NCBI GenBank assembly: GCA_035559535.1
Contig: DATMBG010000058.1
Location: 62,001-126,000, forward strand
Source of the DNA: Candidatus Limnocylindrales bacterium
GTDB lineage: Bacteria > Moduliflexota > Moduliflexia > Moduliflexales > JAUQPW01
Direction of reading: 5' to 3'
DNA: 64,000 nt
A program made the translations under genes and the position numbers. Positions within the stretch are counted from its first letter, which is position 1. Every line of letters begins with the position of its first letter. This document shows positions 34,367 to 41,992 of this stretch, in pieces. The notes beneath the pieces were generated by a model. It saw only the letters and a list, made by a program, of their open reading frames with translations. It ran no database searches and was not told the DNA's origin.

Positions 34367-34676
34367 CCAACTTCTAACTGCAAGGATTAAAACCTATCCT
34401 CTGCCAGGTTGAGACCTTGCCTAAATGGTAGGAGTAACCGCTGGTGGCTGCCCTGTTTAAGGGCCGGGGGATCGCCCTGCTTTCTTCTACGAAACTTCTA
34501 TTTAGATTTAGTATCAGGTAAAGGATAGGATGAGAATAAAACAAATTTCAGGTGTGTCAAGGGATTTCCTGACCGGTCCTAAAGACTTGTAAGGGAAGGT
34601 ATCGGATCAAGAGGAGGGGTAAATGGAGAGAATTCTATTGACTTTTTGACCTGACCCGTATTAGTTGATAAAGGTG
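34367..34676. other. Divergent intergenic region with weak promoter signal
   Basis: About 310 bp between the flippase and the PepSY-type gene. TTGACT at 34638-34643 faces the plus-strand operon, with a weak TATTAG 15 bp further on. I see no gene or clear repeat here. Confidence 0.3.
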
Positions 34677-36332
34677 ATGAAGATTAAGAAAAGTGGGAAC
34701 CCAGGCTCTATAAATTTAAAAAAGTGGTTTCAGATTCATACCTGGAGTGCTTTAGCCTCCCTGATTATTTTGTGGATACTGGCCGTGACCGGGATCTTCA
34801 TTTACCCTTCCGATCAGTTCGGATTACGTCAGGTCTCTATTCAATCGAAATGGTTACCTGCTCTCTATGAAGTAAATGCCTGGGGATCTCTTATGCGCTC
34901 TCTGGCGGTAACCCCGGAAGGATGGTTTTATGCCACCCATCGTAAAGGAATTTTCTTCAGCCAGGATAATGGGCAGAGTTGGGAAGATATCACCAGCAAG
35001 ATCCCGGGGAGTTTAGACCTTCCCCAAGGGTTGTTTCCCCCTGTATTGGCTATTTATCCCTATGATCCCAAAATCATTATTGCCAGTAAGGGAAAAGGGC
35101 TGGCCCGTTCTAATAACAGTGGAAAAACATGGGAGCCCTTTGGAAATTCCGATGGAGAAGATCTTTCTCAAAGTGGAATTCAGGATATTACCTATGATCC
35201 ACCGGCCGAGGCCGTCCTGGTAGTGGATGAAAATGGGCTGGTTTATCGCCGCTCCCTTATTCCGGACAAAGACGAAGGCTGGGAAATGATTTCTTTAAAT
35301 CCACCTTATGGAGAACAACGAGGTGTGGGGATATTAAACTGGAAAGAGGTAGCCCTCCATCTCCATAACGGTCAACTCTTCAGTCGTCAACACTGGTGGC
35401 CGGTTAATCATGGATTTGGTCTGGTTTTAATTCTTCTCTCCTCAACCGGATTGGTTTTATGGCTCCGAAGAAAGCAGAATCAAGGTGGGTCGGGAGAAAA
35501 CTTCAAGCGCCTGATTAAGTCTAAATTTTTTCGGATCCTCCACCATCTGGGAGGTCTGGTGAGCTGGCCTTTGTTTTTACTCTTTCCCCTCACCGGGATT
35601 CTTCTTATTCATTATGTGGATTTTCCGGCTCTGATCAATGATGGCCTCCCCACGCGCTGGCTCCCTCCCCAATTCGATCAAAATCAATGGAAGGGTCCTG
35701 TAACGTTGAACTTACGGGCTTTGGCCCTTAGCTTCAATAATCCACCCCGGTTATGGGTCGGTCATACGGACGGTCTTTTCATGAGTGAGGATGGGGGTCG
35801 ACACTGGAGTCCTATGGGAGATTCTCTCCAGGCCCCGGTATTAAAGGGGATCGACCGTCTGCTCATTGCTCCTCGCTGGTTGGAGTACATTTATACAGGG
35901 AATTCCCGAGGATTGATGGTCAGTCGGGATTATGGTCATCATTGGGAACGTCTATTGGATCAGCCGGTTGATGCCCTTTACGCTGACCGGGAAACCCTTT
36001 ACGTAGTTTCCGGAGAGAACCTTTTTACCCAAAAGTTCCGAACTTTGGCTGCACTGGCTTCTTTCACCTGGACCAGAACCCCCTTAAACCCACCCTATGG
36101 ATTGAATCGATCCCTTCGACAAACCAATCTCTATCAACTCCTTCACGATCTTCACAGTGGTCAACTTTTGGGAACCTGGTTCAGGTATGTGCTGGATATG
36201 GTAGCCGGGTTGATGATTTTGCAAAACATTACAGGCCTTGTTTTATGGGGTCTTCCACGCTGGAAACGGTGGCAACGAACCCGATCAAAGGTTAATAAAA
36301 AACACCCTTATGCGTATCAAAACCACACTTAA
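34677..36332 (+). CDS. Internally duplicated PepSY-type membrane protein with Asp-box repeats
   Basis: About 551 residues. ATG at 34677 is preferred over GTG 34674 and TTG 34665, with AAGG just upstream. The layout repeats twice: transmembrane helix (IHTWSALASLIILWILAVTG at about 20-40, and LHHLGGLVSWPLFLLFPLTG at about 285-305), a periplasmic domain with Asp-box motifs (SQDNGQSW, SNNSGKTW; SEDGGRHW, SRDYGHHW), the block LNPPYG...LH..HSGQL, and a closing helix ending TGLVLW. The helix pattern resembles PepSY-associated (PiuB-like) membrane proteins, but the propeller insert is unusual. Likely an inner-membrane protein presenting two propeller domains to the periplasm. It heads a four-gene operon. 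Function unknown. Confidence 0.72.
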   Translation: MKIKKSGNPGSINLKKWFQIHTWSALASLIILWILAVTGIFIYPSDQFGLRQVSIQSKWLPALYEVNAWGSLMRSLAVTPEGWFYATHRKGIFFSQDNGQSWEDITSKIPGSLDLPQGLFPPVLAIYPYDPKIIIASKGKGLARSNNSGKTWEPFGNSDGEDLSQSGIQDITYDPPAEAVLVVDENGLVYRRSLIPDKDEGWEMISLNPPYGEQRGVGILNWKEVALHLHNGQLFSRQHWWPVNHGFGLVLILLSSTGLVLWLRRKQNQGGSGENFKRLIKSKFFRILHHLGGLVSWPLFLLFPLTGILLIHYVDFPALINDGLPTRWLPPQFDQNQWKGPVTLNLRALALSFNNPPRLWVGHTDGLFMSEDGGRHWSPMGDSLQAPVLKGIDRLLIAPRWLEYIYTGNSRGLMVSRDYGHHWERLLDQPVDALYADRETLYVVSGENLFTQKFRTLAALASFTWTRTPLNPPYGLNRSLRQTNLYQLLHDLHSGQLLGTWFRYVLDMVAGLMILQNITGLVLWGLPRWKRWQRTRSKVNKKHPYAYQNHT

Positions 36333-36990
36333 AGTTCTCAAGATAGTCTTTGTAACTTGCTCACTCTTGGCCTTCTTTCTGGTCATGGGTCAGGCCGCTG
36401 AAAATTTCCCCTCCCCTGAAGCCTTGAAACCTTTTGAAGAAGCCAGGCAGCGCGGAGATCTTCAGGGACTTCTTTCTGTTTTTCGTCAGACAGGCCAGGC
36501 CAATAATAAAGAAGCTGCTCTCACCCTTTTAAATGCAGGCTTATCCAGTAAGATTTTGGAAGGGCTTAGTGAAGAACAAATCCAGCAGGTACTTAAAACC
36601 TCCCAGGAGGTTCTGACCCAGATGACGGATCCTGAAGCCTGGAAGGTTATTTTCAGAGCAACCCCAGAGCATTCGGACTGGCGGGTTCGGGCTATGTTGC
36701 TGGATGTGGTTAAAACCCAGGTAGAGTCTGAGAAAAATGCGAAGCGAGCCAAAAGAGCTATTATTGGATGTCTTACCGATAACGTAGATGCCGTAGCTTT
36801 AAAAGCCATCGACCTGACCGGGGACCTGAAGATTAAAGAGGCCGTTCCCAAGTTGATGCGAATTGTCCTTGCCAAATGGGGTCAGAACGTGGGACTCGGT
36901 GCAGCAAAAGGGGCCGCAGCCCTTGAAAAAATCACCGGAACTTCAGCCCCAGAAGGTTGGTATCAATGGCTTAATAAGAATTCCCAATGA
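36310..36990 (+). CDS. Exported HEAT-like repeat protein
   Basis: About 226 residues from the ATG at 36310, which overlaps the preceding gene by 23 bp. An upstream in-frame start at 36238 would delay the signal peptide. Residues 1-30 are a signal peptide (basic, then VFVTCSLLAFFLVMGQAA). The rest is helical: EARQRGDLQGLLSVF, and paired helices WRVRAMLLDVVKTQV / AVALKAIDLTGDLKIKEAVP typical of HEAT-like arrays. It overlaps the next gene by ATGA. A periplasmic scaffold partnering the PepSY-type protein is an inference from the tight coupling. Confidence 0.7.
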   Translation: MRIKTTLKVLKIVFVTCSLLAFFLVMGQAAENFPSPEALKPFEEARQRGDLQGLLSVFRQTGQANNKEAALTLLNAGLSSKILEGLSEEQIQQVLKTSQEVLTQMTDPEAWKVIFRATPEHSDWRVRAMLLDVVKTQVESEKNAKRAKRAIIGCLTDNVDAVALKAIDLTGDLKIKEAVPKLMRIVLAKWGQNVGLGAAKGAAALEKITGTSAPEGWYQWLNKNSQ

Positions 36991-38021
36991 TTAAAAACTA
37001 TTTATCTTCCCCGATCTACGATTCAACCCGGCCGTCGTTTCAATGCCTGGTTTTCAATTTTCTCTGCCCTTTTCTCTTTCTGGTTATTGTTACCTTCTCA
37101 GGAAAAGACTATCCTGCAGCCTGGGCTGAGACAGGCTGGTATGGGGAGAGTTTGCCGAAGGGCCTGTCTAAAGGAACAGTCTATGGAGAATATCTCCACC
37201 AAAAAGATAACGCTATCATGGTCTATGTACCTGCCGGTTCCTTTTTACGGGGAACTTCACAGGCTCAGGTTAAAATCCTGCAACAACAATTTGGGAATCA
37301 CTACGCAGTCGAAACCCCTCAACGTTGGATCTATCTGAGTTCTTATTATATAGATAAGTTTGAGGTTACCAACCAACAATATGCCCGATTCTTGAAAGCT
37401 TTGGAAAACGAAGGGCATCGGTCCTGCCATCCCGATGAACCTGCCCAAAAGAACCATACCCCCACTTATTGGCAGGATGCTCGCCTGAAGGGAGCTGACT
37501 ATCCTGTCACAGGTGTAGATTGGTATGATGCTTACGCATATTGTCACTGGGCCGGCAAACATCTTCCTACTGAAGCGCAATGGGAAAAAGCTGCCAGGGG
37601 GACCGATGGTCGGGAATTCCCTTGGGGAGATAAATGGGAGGCTTCCTATTCTAACAATGCCGAATCCACCTTTGGACAAACCTTCCTCAGCAAAAAACAG
37701 TGGATGGATCTACTCAGTCGGCTCCATCTCGATGAACTGAAAGTTCTTACAAAACCGGTCGGGAGTTTTCCTCAGGGGGTCAGTCCTTACGGAGCCCATG
37801 ATATGGCCGGAAATGTATGGGAATGGTGCCAGGATTCTTATCAGAAAGATTATTATCGGGAATCTCCTTCTCGAGATCCATCCGGACCTTCTCCTTCAGA
37901 GTATAAGGTCTTGCGAGGGGGGTGCTGGGACAGTGATCGGACAAGGGTAAGAACAGCCTATAGAAATTACGATATTTTAACCGATCGCCATCTGGAGATC
38001 GGATTCCGCTGCGCCCAATAG
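36987..38021 (+). CDS. FGE-sulfatase-fold (SUMF1-like) exported protein
   Basis: 344 residues with a signal peptide ending near AAWA. Domain signatures: MVYVPAGSFLRGT, YYIDKFEVTNQQYARFL, YPVTGVDWYDAYAYCHWAGK, LPTEAQWEKAARG, FPWG, YGAHDMAGNVWEWCQD, VLRGGCWDSDRTRVRTAYR and IGFRCA, which are the formylglycine-generating-enzyme fold. The paired active-site cysteines of true FGE, which lie in the segment after the GG of the RGG motif, are missing: only one Cys follows, as GGCWDSDRTRV. It is therefore more likely a fold relative with another role (PvdO-like or binding protein). No sulfatase gene is nearby. Start codon overlaps the preceding stop (ATGA). Confidence 0.85.
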   Translation: MIKNYLSSPIYDSTRPSFQCLVFNFLCPFLFLVIVTFSGKDYPAAWAETGWYGESLPKGLSKGTVYGEYLHQKDNAIMVYVPAGSFLRGTSQAQVKILQQQFGNHYAVETPQRWIYLSSYYIDKFEVTNQQYARFLKALENEGHRSCHPDEPAQKNHTPTYWQDARLKGADYPVTGVDWYDAYAYCHWAGKHLPTEAQWEKAARGTDGREFPWGDKWEASYSNNAESTFGQTFLSKKQWMDLLSRLHLDELKVLTKPVGSFPQGVSPYGAHDMAGNVWEWCQDSYQKDYYRESPSRDPSGPSPSEYKVLRGGCWDSDRTRVRTAYRNYDILTDRHLEIGFRCAQ

Positions 38022-38034
38022 GAGGTTGGGAGAG

Positions 38035-38394
38035 TTGAAGACAAATCCAGGAAAAATTACCCGGTTCAGATACCTTTCTGATATGACTTTTGGTGAAGAT
38101 GTAGGCCTGATACTGGGAGGAAGTATAGGCTTCCTGATAGGGAGTTTCTTCGGCGGGCTATTTAATGCCGTGATTGTCGGAGTTGTAGGGGGTGGGATGG
38201 GGAGCATTATCGGTAAAAACCTGGATGAAGAACATACTTCCATCGTTATGGGATTTATAGGTTTAGTAGCAGGAGGGTTTATCGGGGCCCTGATGGGCAA
38301 AGATATTACCGGAATAATAGGCATTTGCCTGGGTGGTTTCACAGGTTGGTTTCTGGGTGGTCTTCTGAGTTTAATTTTCAGGGCAAATCCATAA
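38035..38394 (+). CDS. Small glycine-zipper membrane protein
   Basis: The start is TTG at 38035, because AGGAGG (38020-38025) lies 9 nt before it. The in-frame TTG at 38026 touches that site. The 119-residue product has three or four hydrophobic segments dense in glycine zippers (GLILGGSIGFLIGSFFGG, GGGMGSIIG, GFIGLVAGGFIGALMG, LGGFTGWFLGGLL). Such proteins often form oligomers in a membrane. Last gene of the PepSY/HEAT/FGE operon, 13 bp after the previous stop. Function unknown. Confidence 0.72.
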   Translation: MKTNPGKITRFRYLSDMTFGEDVGLILGGSIGFLIGSFFGGLFNAVIVGVVGGGMGSIIGKNLDEEHTSIVMGFIGLVAGGFIGALMGKDITGIIGICLGGFTGWFLGGLLSLIFRANP

Positions 38395-38424
38395 TTTATC
38401 TTTCAGATGCAGGTTATTAAAATT

Positions 38425-38444
38425 CCCGTCTAGCGGGCTTTTTT
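38425..38444 (+). terminator. Intrinsic terminator of the PepSY-type operon
   Basis: CCCG (38425-38428) pairs with CGGG (38434-38437) around TCTAG, followed by CTTTTTT. The stem is short but the T-run and its place 30 bp after the last stop support termination. Confidence 0.5.
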
Positions 38445-38589
38445 AGGATTTCCTCCATAAAACCCCTATAAAATTTAATAATTTCGTGAAATTTCCCTTG
38501 ACAAGGGAGTCCTATAAAGGCTAAAAAAAAAGCGTAGGGAATTAAAAGGCGAAACAACCCTCAACCAACCTAAATAGGAGGAGTATACC

Positions 38590-38931
38590 ATGAATAAAGC
38601 AAACTTAATCGATATAGTAGCACAGGAAGCCTCCCTGACTAAAGGGCAGGCTGGAAAAGCTATCGATGCCGTGTTGAACAGTATTGAAAAAGCCCTGGAA
38701 AAAGGGGAGAAGGTAACTCTGGTCGGATTTGGAACCTTTTCCGTTGCCCAACGCAAAGCCAGAACGGGAAGAAATCCCAGCACCGGTGCGCCCTTGAATA
38801 TTCCGGCTAAACAAGTTCCTAAATTTGTCCCAGGGGCAAAGCTTCGAGAAGCCGCTGCGGGAACTTCGGGAATGAAGGAAGGAAAGGAAGGAAAAGAAGA
38901 GAAAGCTAAAGAAAGACCCAGAAAGAAGTAA
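38590..38931 (+). CDS. HU-family nucleoid DNA-binding protein with charged tail
   Basis: 113 residues. The first 90 match HU/IHF: MNKANLIDIVAQEASLTKGQ, the helical core, VTLVGFGTFSVAQRKARTGRNPSTG (the DNA-gripping arm with Pro) and VPKFVPGAKLREA. The final 20 or so residues are Lys/Glu-rich (KEGKEGKEEKAKERPRKK), an extension beyond normal HU (about 90). TAGGAGGAG precedes the ATG. TTGACA at 38498 with TAAAAA 18 bp downstream is a possible promoter. It bends and packages DNA as a dimer. Monocistronic, with a strong terminator behind it. Confidence 0.93.
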   Translation: MNKANLIDIVAQEASLTKGQAGKAIDAVLNSIEKALEKGEKVTLVGFGTFSVAQRKARTGRNPSTGAPLNIPAKQVPKFVPGAKLREAAAGTSGMKEGKEGKEEKAKERPRKK

Positions 38932-38953
38932 AAGAAAATAAGGACAAAACCCC

Positions 38954-38979
38954 AGGGGGCGATGGACGGATCGCCCCCT
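38954..38979. terminator. Bidirectional terminator
   Basis: AGGGGGCGAT (38954-38963) and ATCGCCCCCT (38970-38979) form a perfect 10-bp stem with a 6-nt loop. It lies between the convergent HU and hydrolase genes. Read from the minus strand it is followed by GGGGTTTTG, and from the plus strand by ACTGTTT. Confidence 0.75.
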
Positions 38980-39008
38980 ACTGTTTAGGGCCTGTTATCT
39001 TTTGCTGA

Positions 39009-39977
39009 TTACTCCAGCCCCAAAAGCCTGGCCGGATTTTTTCGGACCATCAGATCGATTTCCTCCCTTGTAATACCTTCCTTCAACAACCCTTCTATAA
39101 AGGCCCGTAACCCATCGGGATGAATAGGATTCATGGCCTGGCCTAAATCAGAAGATAGGATGTAATATTGAGCCCCAACGGTTTTGATTGCCCTGGCTAT
39201 GTCAGATAAAGGAACATGGCTCCAATTTCGCATCCAGGCCTGATGGGCTTGAGGACCCATGAGGGTTCCAATAAAAGCATGCTCCATGTAGCCGCCCATC
39301 CGGGCTACTTCCTTCATGTCTTCCAGGGAAAGTCGAACCGGATCTTGCATGGCATGGGTAACCAGAATTTTCTTAACCCCCATCTCCCTGGCCACCGGAA
39401 TGAGGGTTAAAATTTCTTTGGCCGAACTATGCCCCATTTCCAGTATCAGATTGTTTTCAGCAATAATTTTAAAGACTTCCAGAAGTTCAGGAACCGGTTT
39501 TCCGTTCTCGTCCAATAGATTAACCCCCTTTCGGTTTTCCTTAAAGAACTGAATATGGTTGACAGCATCCAGGGTCGGAAGCCACACTACCTTACCCCGC
39601 TGACCGGTAAAATTAACCATTCGCCGAACGGCTTCCGGGTTTATCCCACCTACGGCCTTATTCAAAACTATCCCGCCGAAAACCTCTATACCCGGAACAA
39701 TTTTTTGAGCGATATAGGCCCGATCTGCCGTCATGGTCAGATGATTCTTTAGTACAATGGCCCGCATTTTGTACTCCCTTGCCTTTGCTGCGATTTCAAT
39801 ATCGTCAATACTTCTGGCCGATTCATCAGGAGCAGAGTGTACATGGAAATCGATGGCTCCCTCCAAAGGATTGCCCTGAAGACTCGGTGGAAAAACCCCT
39901 TGAGCAGAACTTAACCGGCTAACCAGGCTTAATAGAAGTATGCCCCCTATGCATCCAAAAAATAAACGTTTTGTCAT
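39009..39977 (-). CDS. Exported amidohydrolase-like protein (DUF6282 type)
   Basis: 322 residues from the ATG at 39975-39977. A GTG at 40004 would lengthen the N-terminus before the signal peptide. Residues 1-26 are a signal peptide (MTKRLFFGCIGGILLLSLVS...). DFHVHSAPD gives a metal-binding HxH (His45, His47), EMGHSSAKE and VTHAMQD supply further His, and SSDLGQ a late Asp, in the order expected for a metal-dependent TIM-barrel hydrolase. I recall this pattern from DUF6282/PHP-like proteins. The substrate is unknown. An exported form is unusual for this group. Neither start has a ribosome binding site. Confidence 0.75.
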   Translation of the reverse strand: MTKRLFFGCIGGILLLSLVSRLSSAQGVFPPSLQGNPLEGAIDFHVHSAPDESARSIDDIEIAAKAREYKMRAIVLKNHLTMTADRAYIAQKIVPGIEVFGGIVLNKAVGGINPEAVRRMVNFTGQRGKVVWLPTLDAVNHIQFFKENRKGVNLLDENGKPVPELLEVFKIIAENNLILEMGHSSAKEILTLIPVAREMGVKKILVTHAMQDPVRLSLEDMKEVARMGGYMEHAFIGTLMGPQAHQAWMRNWSHVPLSDIARAIKTVGAQYYILSSDLGQAMNPIHPDGLRAFIEGLLKEGITREEIDLMVRKNPARLLGLE

Positions 39978-40250
39978 GGCATTGTATCTGAAAGTGTTTC
40001 CCACAATGATGCAAAGGATTTCATAGTCTAAAATCCAGGGGTTCCTTTTCGTTACCTTAGAATAAAATTTGCATCTTTGTGAGAAAAATCAGGTTTGATT
40101 CAAATTGGTAGACGTTAATTTGAAAAATTCTCCCTTGCAAAATGGGAAAACTCCTATCAACAGTTAACGCAACTTTATCCTTCAGTCAAATAAAATCCTT
40201 GACTACTTAAGAGGATGGTATAAACTCGTCCTTCAGGAGGTAAATTATCT

Positions 40251-41984
40251 ATGCCAGTGCCAAGGAAACTCGGGGAAATCTTAGTCGAAGAGGGACTTAT
40301 CACCGCAGATCATTTAAATCAGGCCCTTGAAAGACAAAAAGAAACCGGGCGGCAACTCGGTGCCATTTTAATAGAAATGGGCTTTTTAAAGAAAGAAGAA
40401 TTATTAACCTGTTTAAAGGAAAGGTTTGGGATCTCCTCTGCAAATCTTGATTCGGTATCCTTTATTGAACCGAACCTTCTTAAATTAATTCCCCGGGATA
40501 CCGCTGAAAAATATGTAGCGATCCCTTTGGAACTCAAGAATCGAAAGTTAGTGGTAGCCATGGCAGATCCTTTAAATATGGCAGATATAGATGACATTCA
40601 ATTCAGAACCGGTTACAGTACTATACCGGTTTTTGCTTTTGAGTCCGATCTAAGAAAGGCGATAAATAAATTTTACAGTCAAAGTGAAAAGCAGACCCCA
40701 GAAGTCGGTAAATTGTCAGGAGGAACCGTATCGGACTTAGAAAGCAAGGAGATCTATGGAGAAACCGATGAAATTGAAGGAACTTCTTCTACTGAAGAAG
40801 AAATAGAAGTGATCTCTTTGATGGAGCTGGATTCTCCTATCAATAAATTTTTACATGGTATCTTTAGCACGGCGGTTCAAAATCATGTTGATGAAATTCA
40901 CATGGAGTTTTACCCGGATGGAGGTCGTGTACGGTACCGAATGGATAATGTCTTGTATGAAGTGCTGGGATCCAGCCGGCCTGCGAAAAGTGCTTTGTTA
41001 AATCGATTAAAGCGATTGCTGGGATTAGAAGCCCTGGTGAAGTCCGATTTCCAGAAAAAATATGTCAAGCTTAAACTCGGAGATCATTTTCCTCTACTAG
41101 ATCTTTCTGTGTTTTCTTGCCCTTTGGACGGGGGAGAGAAGATTTTGTTCAAATTAAAGAATAGATCCTCTCCTCTAAATTTAGACCGATTGGGTCTGGA
41201 AGCCTCTACGGTCAAGAATTTACAAGAAATCCTTAGAAAACCTACGGGATGTACGCTGGTTACCGGACCGATTCGAAGTGGAAAAATGACTACCCTCTAT
41301 ACCTTACTCTGCCTGGCAACACCTCCAGAACTTAACAAGATGACCTTAGAAGATGCCACAGCCTATTCTCTAAAAGGGGTTAACCAGATTATGGTATCCC
41401 CGGAAGAGGGATTTACTTACCTTACAGGCCTTCAATTTATCAAGGCTCATCTGCCGGATTTGATCATGATCGATACCTTAAGGGATCCGGAGTTGGCAGA
41501 TAAAGCCTTTGATCTGGCGGCAGAAACCCGTTTGATGAGTTCTTTGGGAGCTCTGGATACCACCCAGGCCATCATGAGACTTCTTACCTACCTGCCGGCT
41601 GCTAAGCTGGCTAATAACCTTAATTGTGTGATTGCTCAAAGGTTGGTTCGTAAGATTTGTGGAAATTGTAAGGAGCCTATCATTTTGTCTGAGTCGAATA
41701 TGGAGAGGCTCGGCTTTACCCCCCAGGATACCTGCTATACCGGAAAAGGATGTGCCAGTTGCGGTTATACCGGATATCAAGGAGTTACCGGAATTTTTGA
41801 AGTCTTATGGTGCTCGGATAACATCCGAAGGCTGATAATCAACGAATGCAGCGCAGAGGAGTTGAAAACGGCAGCCATACAAGAGGGAATGTCTACCTTA
41901 CGAAAGAGTGGCTTGGAAAAAGTTAAACAGGGTATCACCACGCTGAACGAAGTGATACGATCCACACTTCGCTCCGCCGTGTAA
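40251..41984 (+). CDS. MshEN-domain GspE/PilB-like protein with damaged ATPase motifs (1)
   Basis: 577 residues, AGGAGGT 9 nt before the ATG. Residues 1-140 form an MshEN domain: KLGEILVEEGLITADHLNQA and QLGAILIEMGFLKKEELLTC match the two c-di-GMP-binding motifs of MshE-type proteins. The C-terminal half aligns with the GspE/PilB secretion ATPase, including a Cys4 zinc site (CGNC...CASCGYTGYQG). Catalytic motifs are altered: Walker A is GPIRSGKMTT (Lys345 kept, the Thr replaced by Met346), Walker B reads MIDTLRD instead of GEIRD, and the His-box TLHTND is SLGALD. It probably binds c-di-GMP but may not hydrolyse ATP. First gene of a module ending in an HD-GYP protein. Confidence 0.85.
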   Translation: MPVPRKLGEILVEEGLITADHLNQALERQKETGRQLGAILIEMGFLKKEELLTCLKERFGISSANLDSVSFIEPNLLKLIPRDTAEKYVAIPLELKNRKLVVAMADPLNMADIDDIQFRTGYSTIPVFAFESDLRKAINKFYSQSEKQTPEVGKLSGGTVSDLESKEIYGETDEIEGTSSTEEEIEVISLMELDSPINKFLHGIFSTAVQNHVDEIHMEFYPDGGRVRYRMDNVLYEVLGSSRPAKSALLNRLKRLLGLEALVKSDFQKKYVKLKLGDHFPLLDLSVFSCPLDGGEKILFKLKNRSSPLNLDRLGLEASTVKNLQEILRKPTGCTLVTGPIRSGKMTTLYTLLCLATPPELNKMTLEDATAYSLKGVNQIMVSPEEGFTYLTGLQFIKAHLPDLIMIDTLRDPELADKAFDLAAETRLMSSLGALDTTQAIMRLLTYLPAAKLANNLNCVIAQRLVRKICGNCKEPIILSESNMERLGFTPQDTCYTGKGCASCGYTGYQGVTGIFEVLWCSDNIRRLIINECSAEELKTAAIQEGMSTLRKSGLEKVKQGITTLNEVIRSTLRSAV

Positions 41985-41992
41985 AGGGATTT

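Noticed and set aside
38498-38518. TTGACA with TATAAA before HU
   Set aside because: Only 9 bp lie between these boxes; TAAAAA at the 18-bp position is a better but weak -10.
40199-40224. TTGACT and TATAAA before the first MshEN gene as a promoter
   Set aside because: The spacer is only 14 bp, too short for a normal sigma70 promoter.
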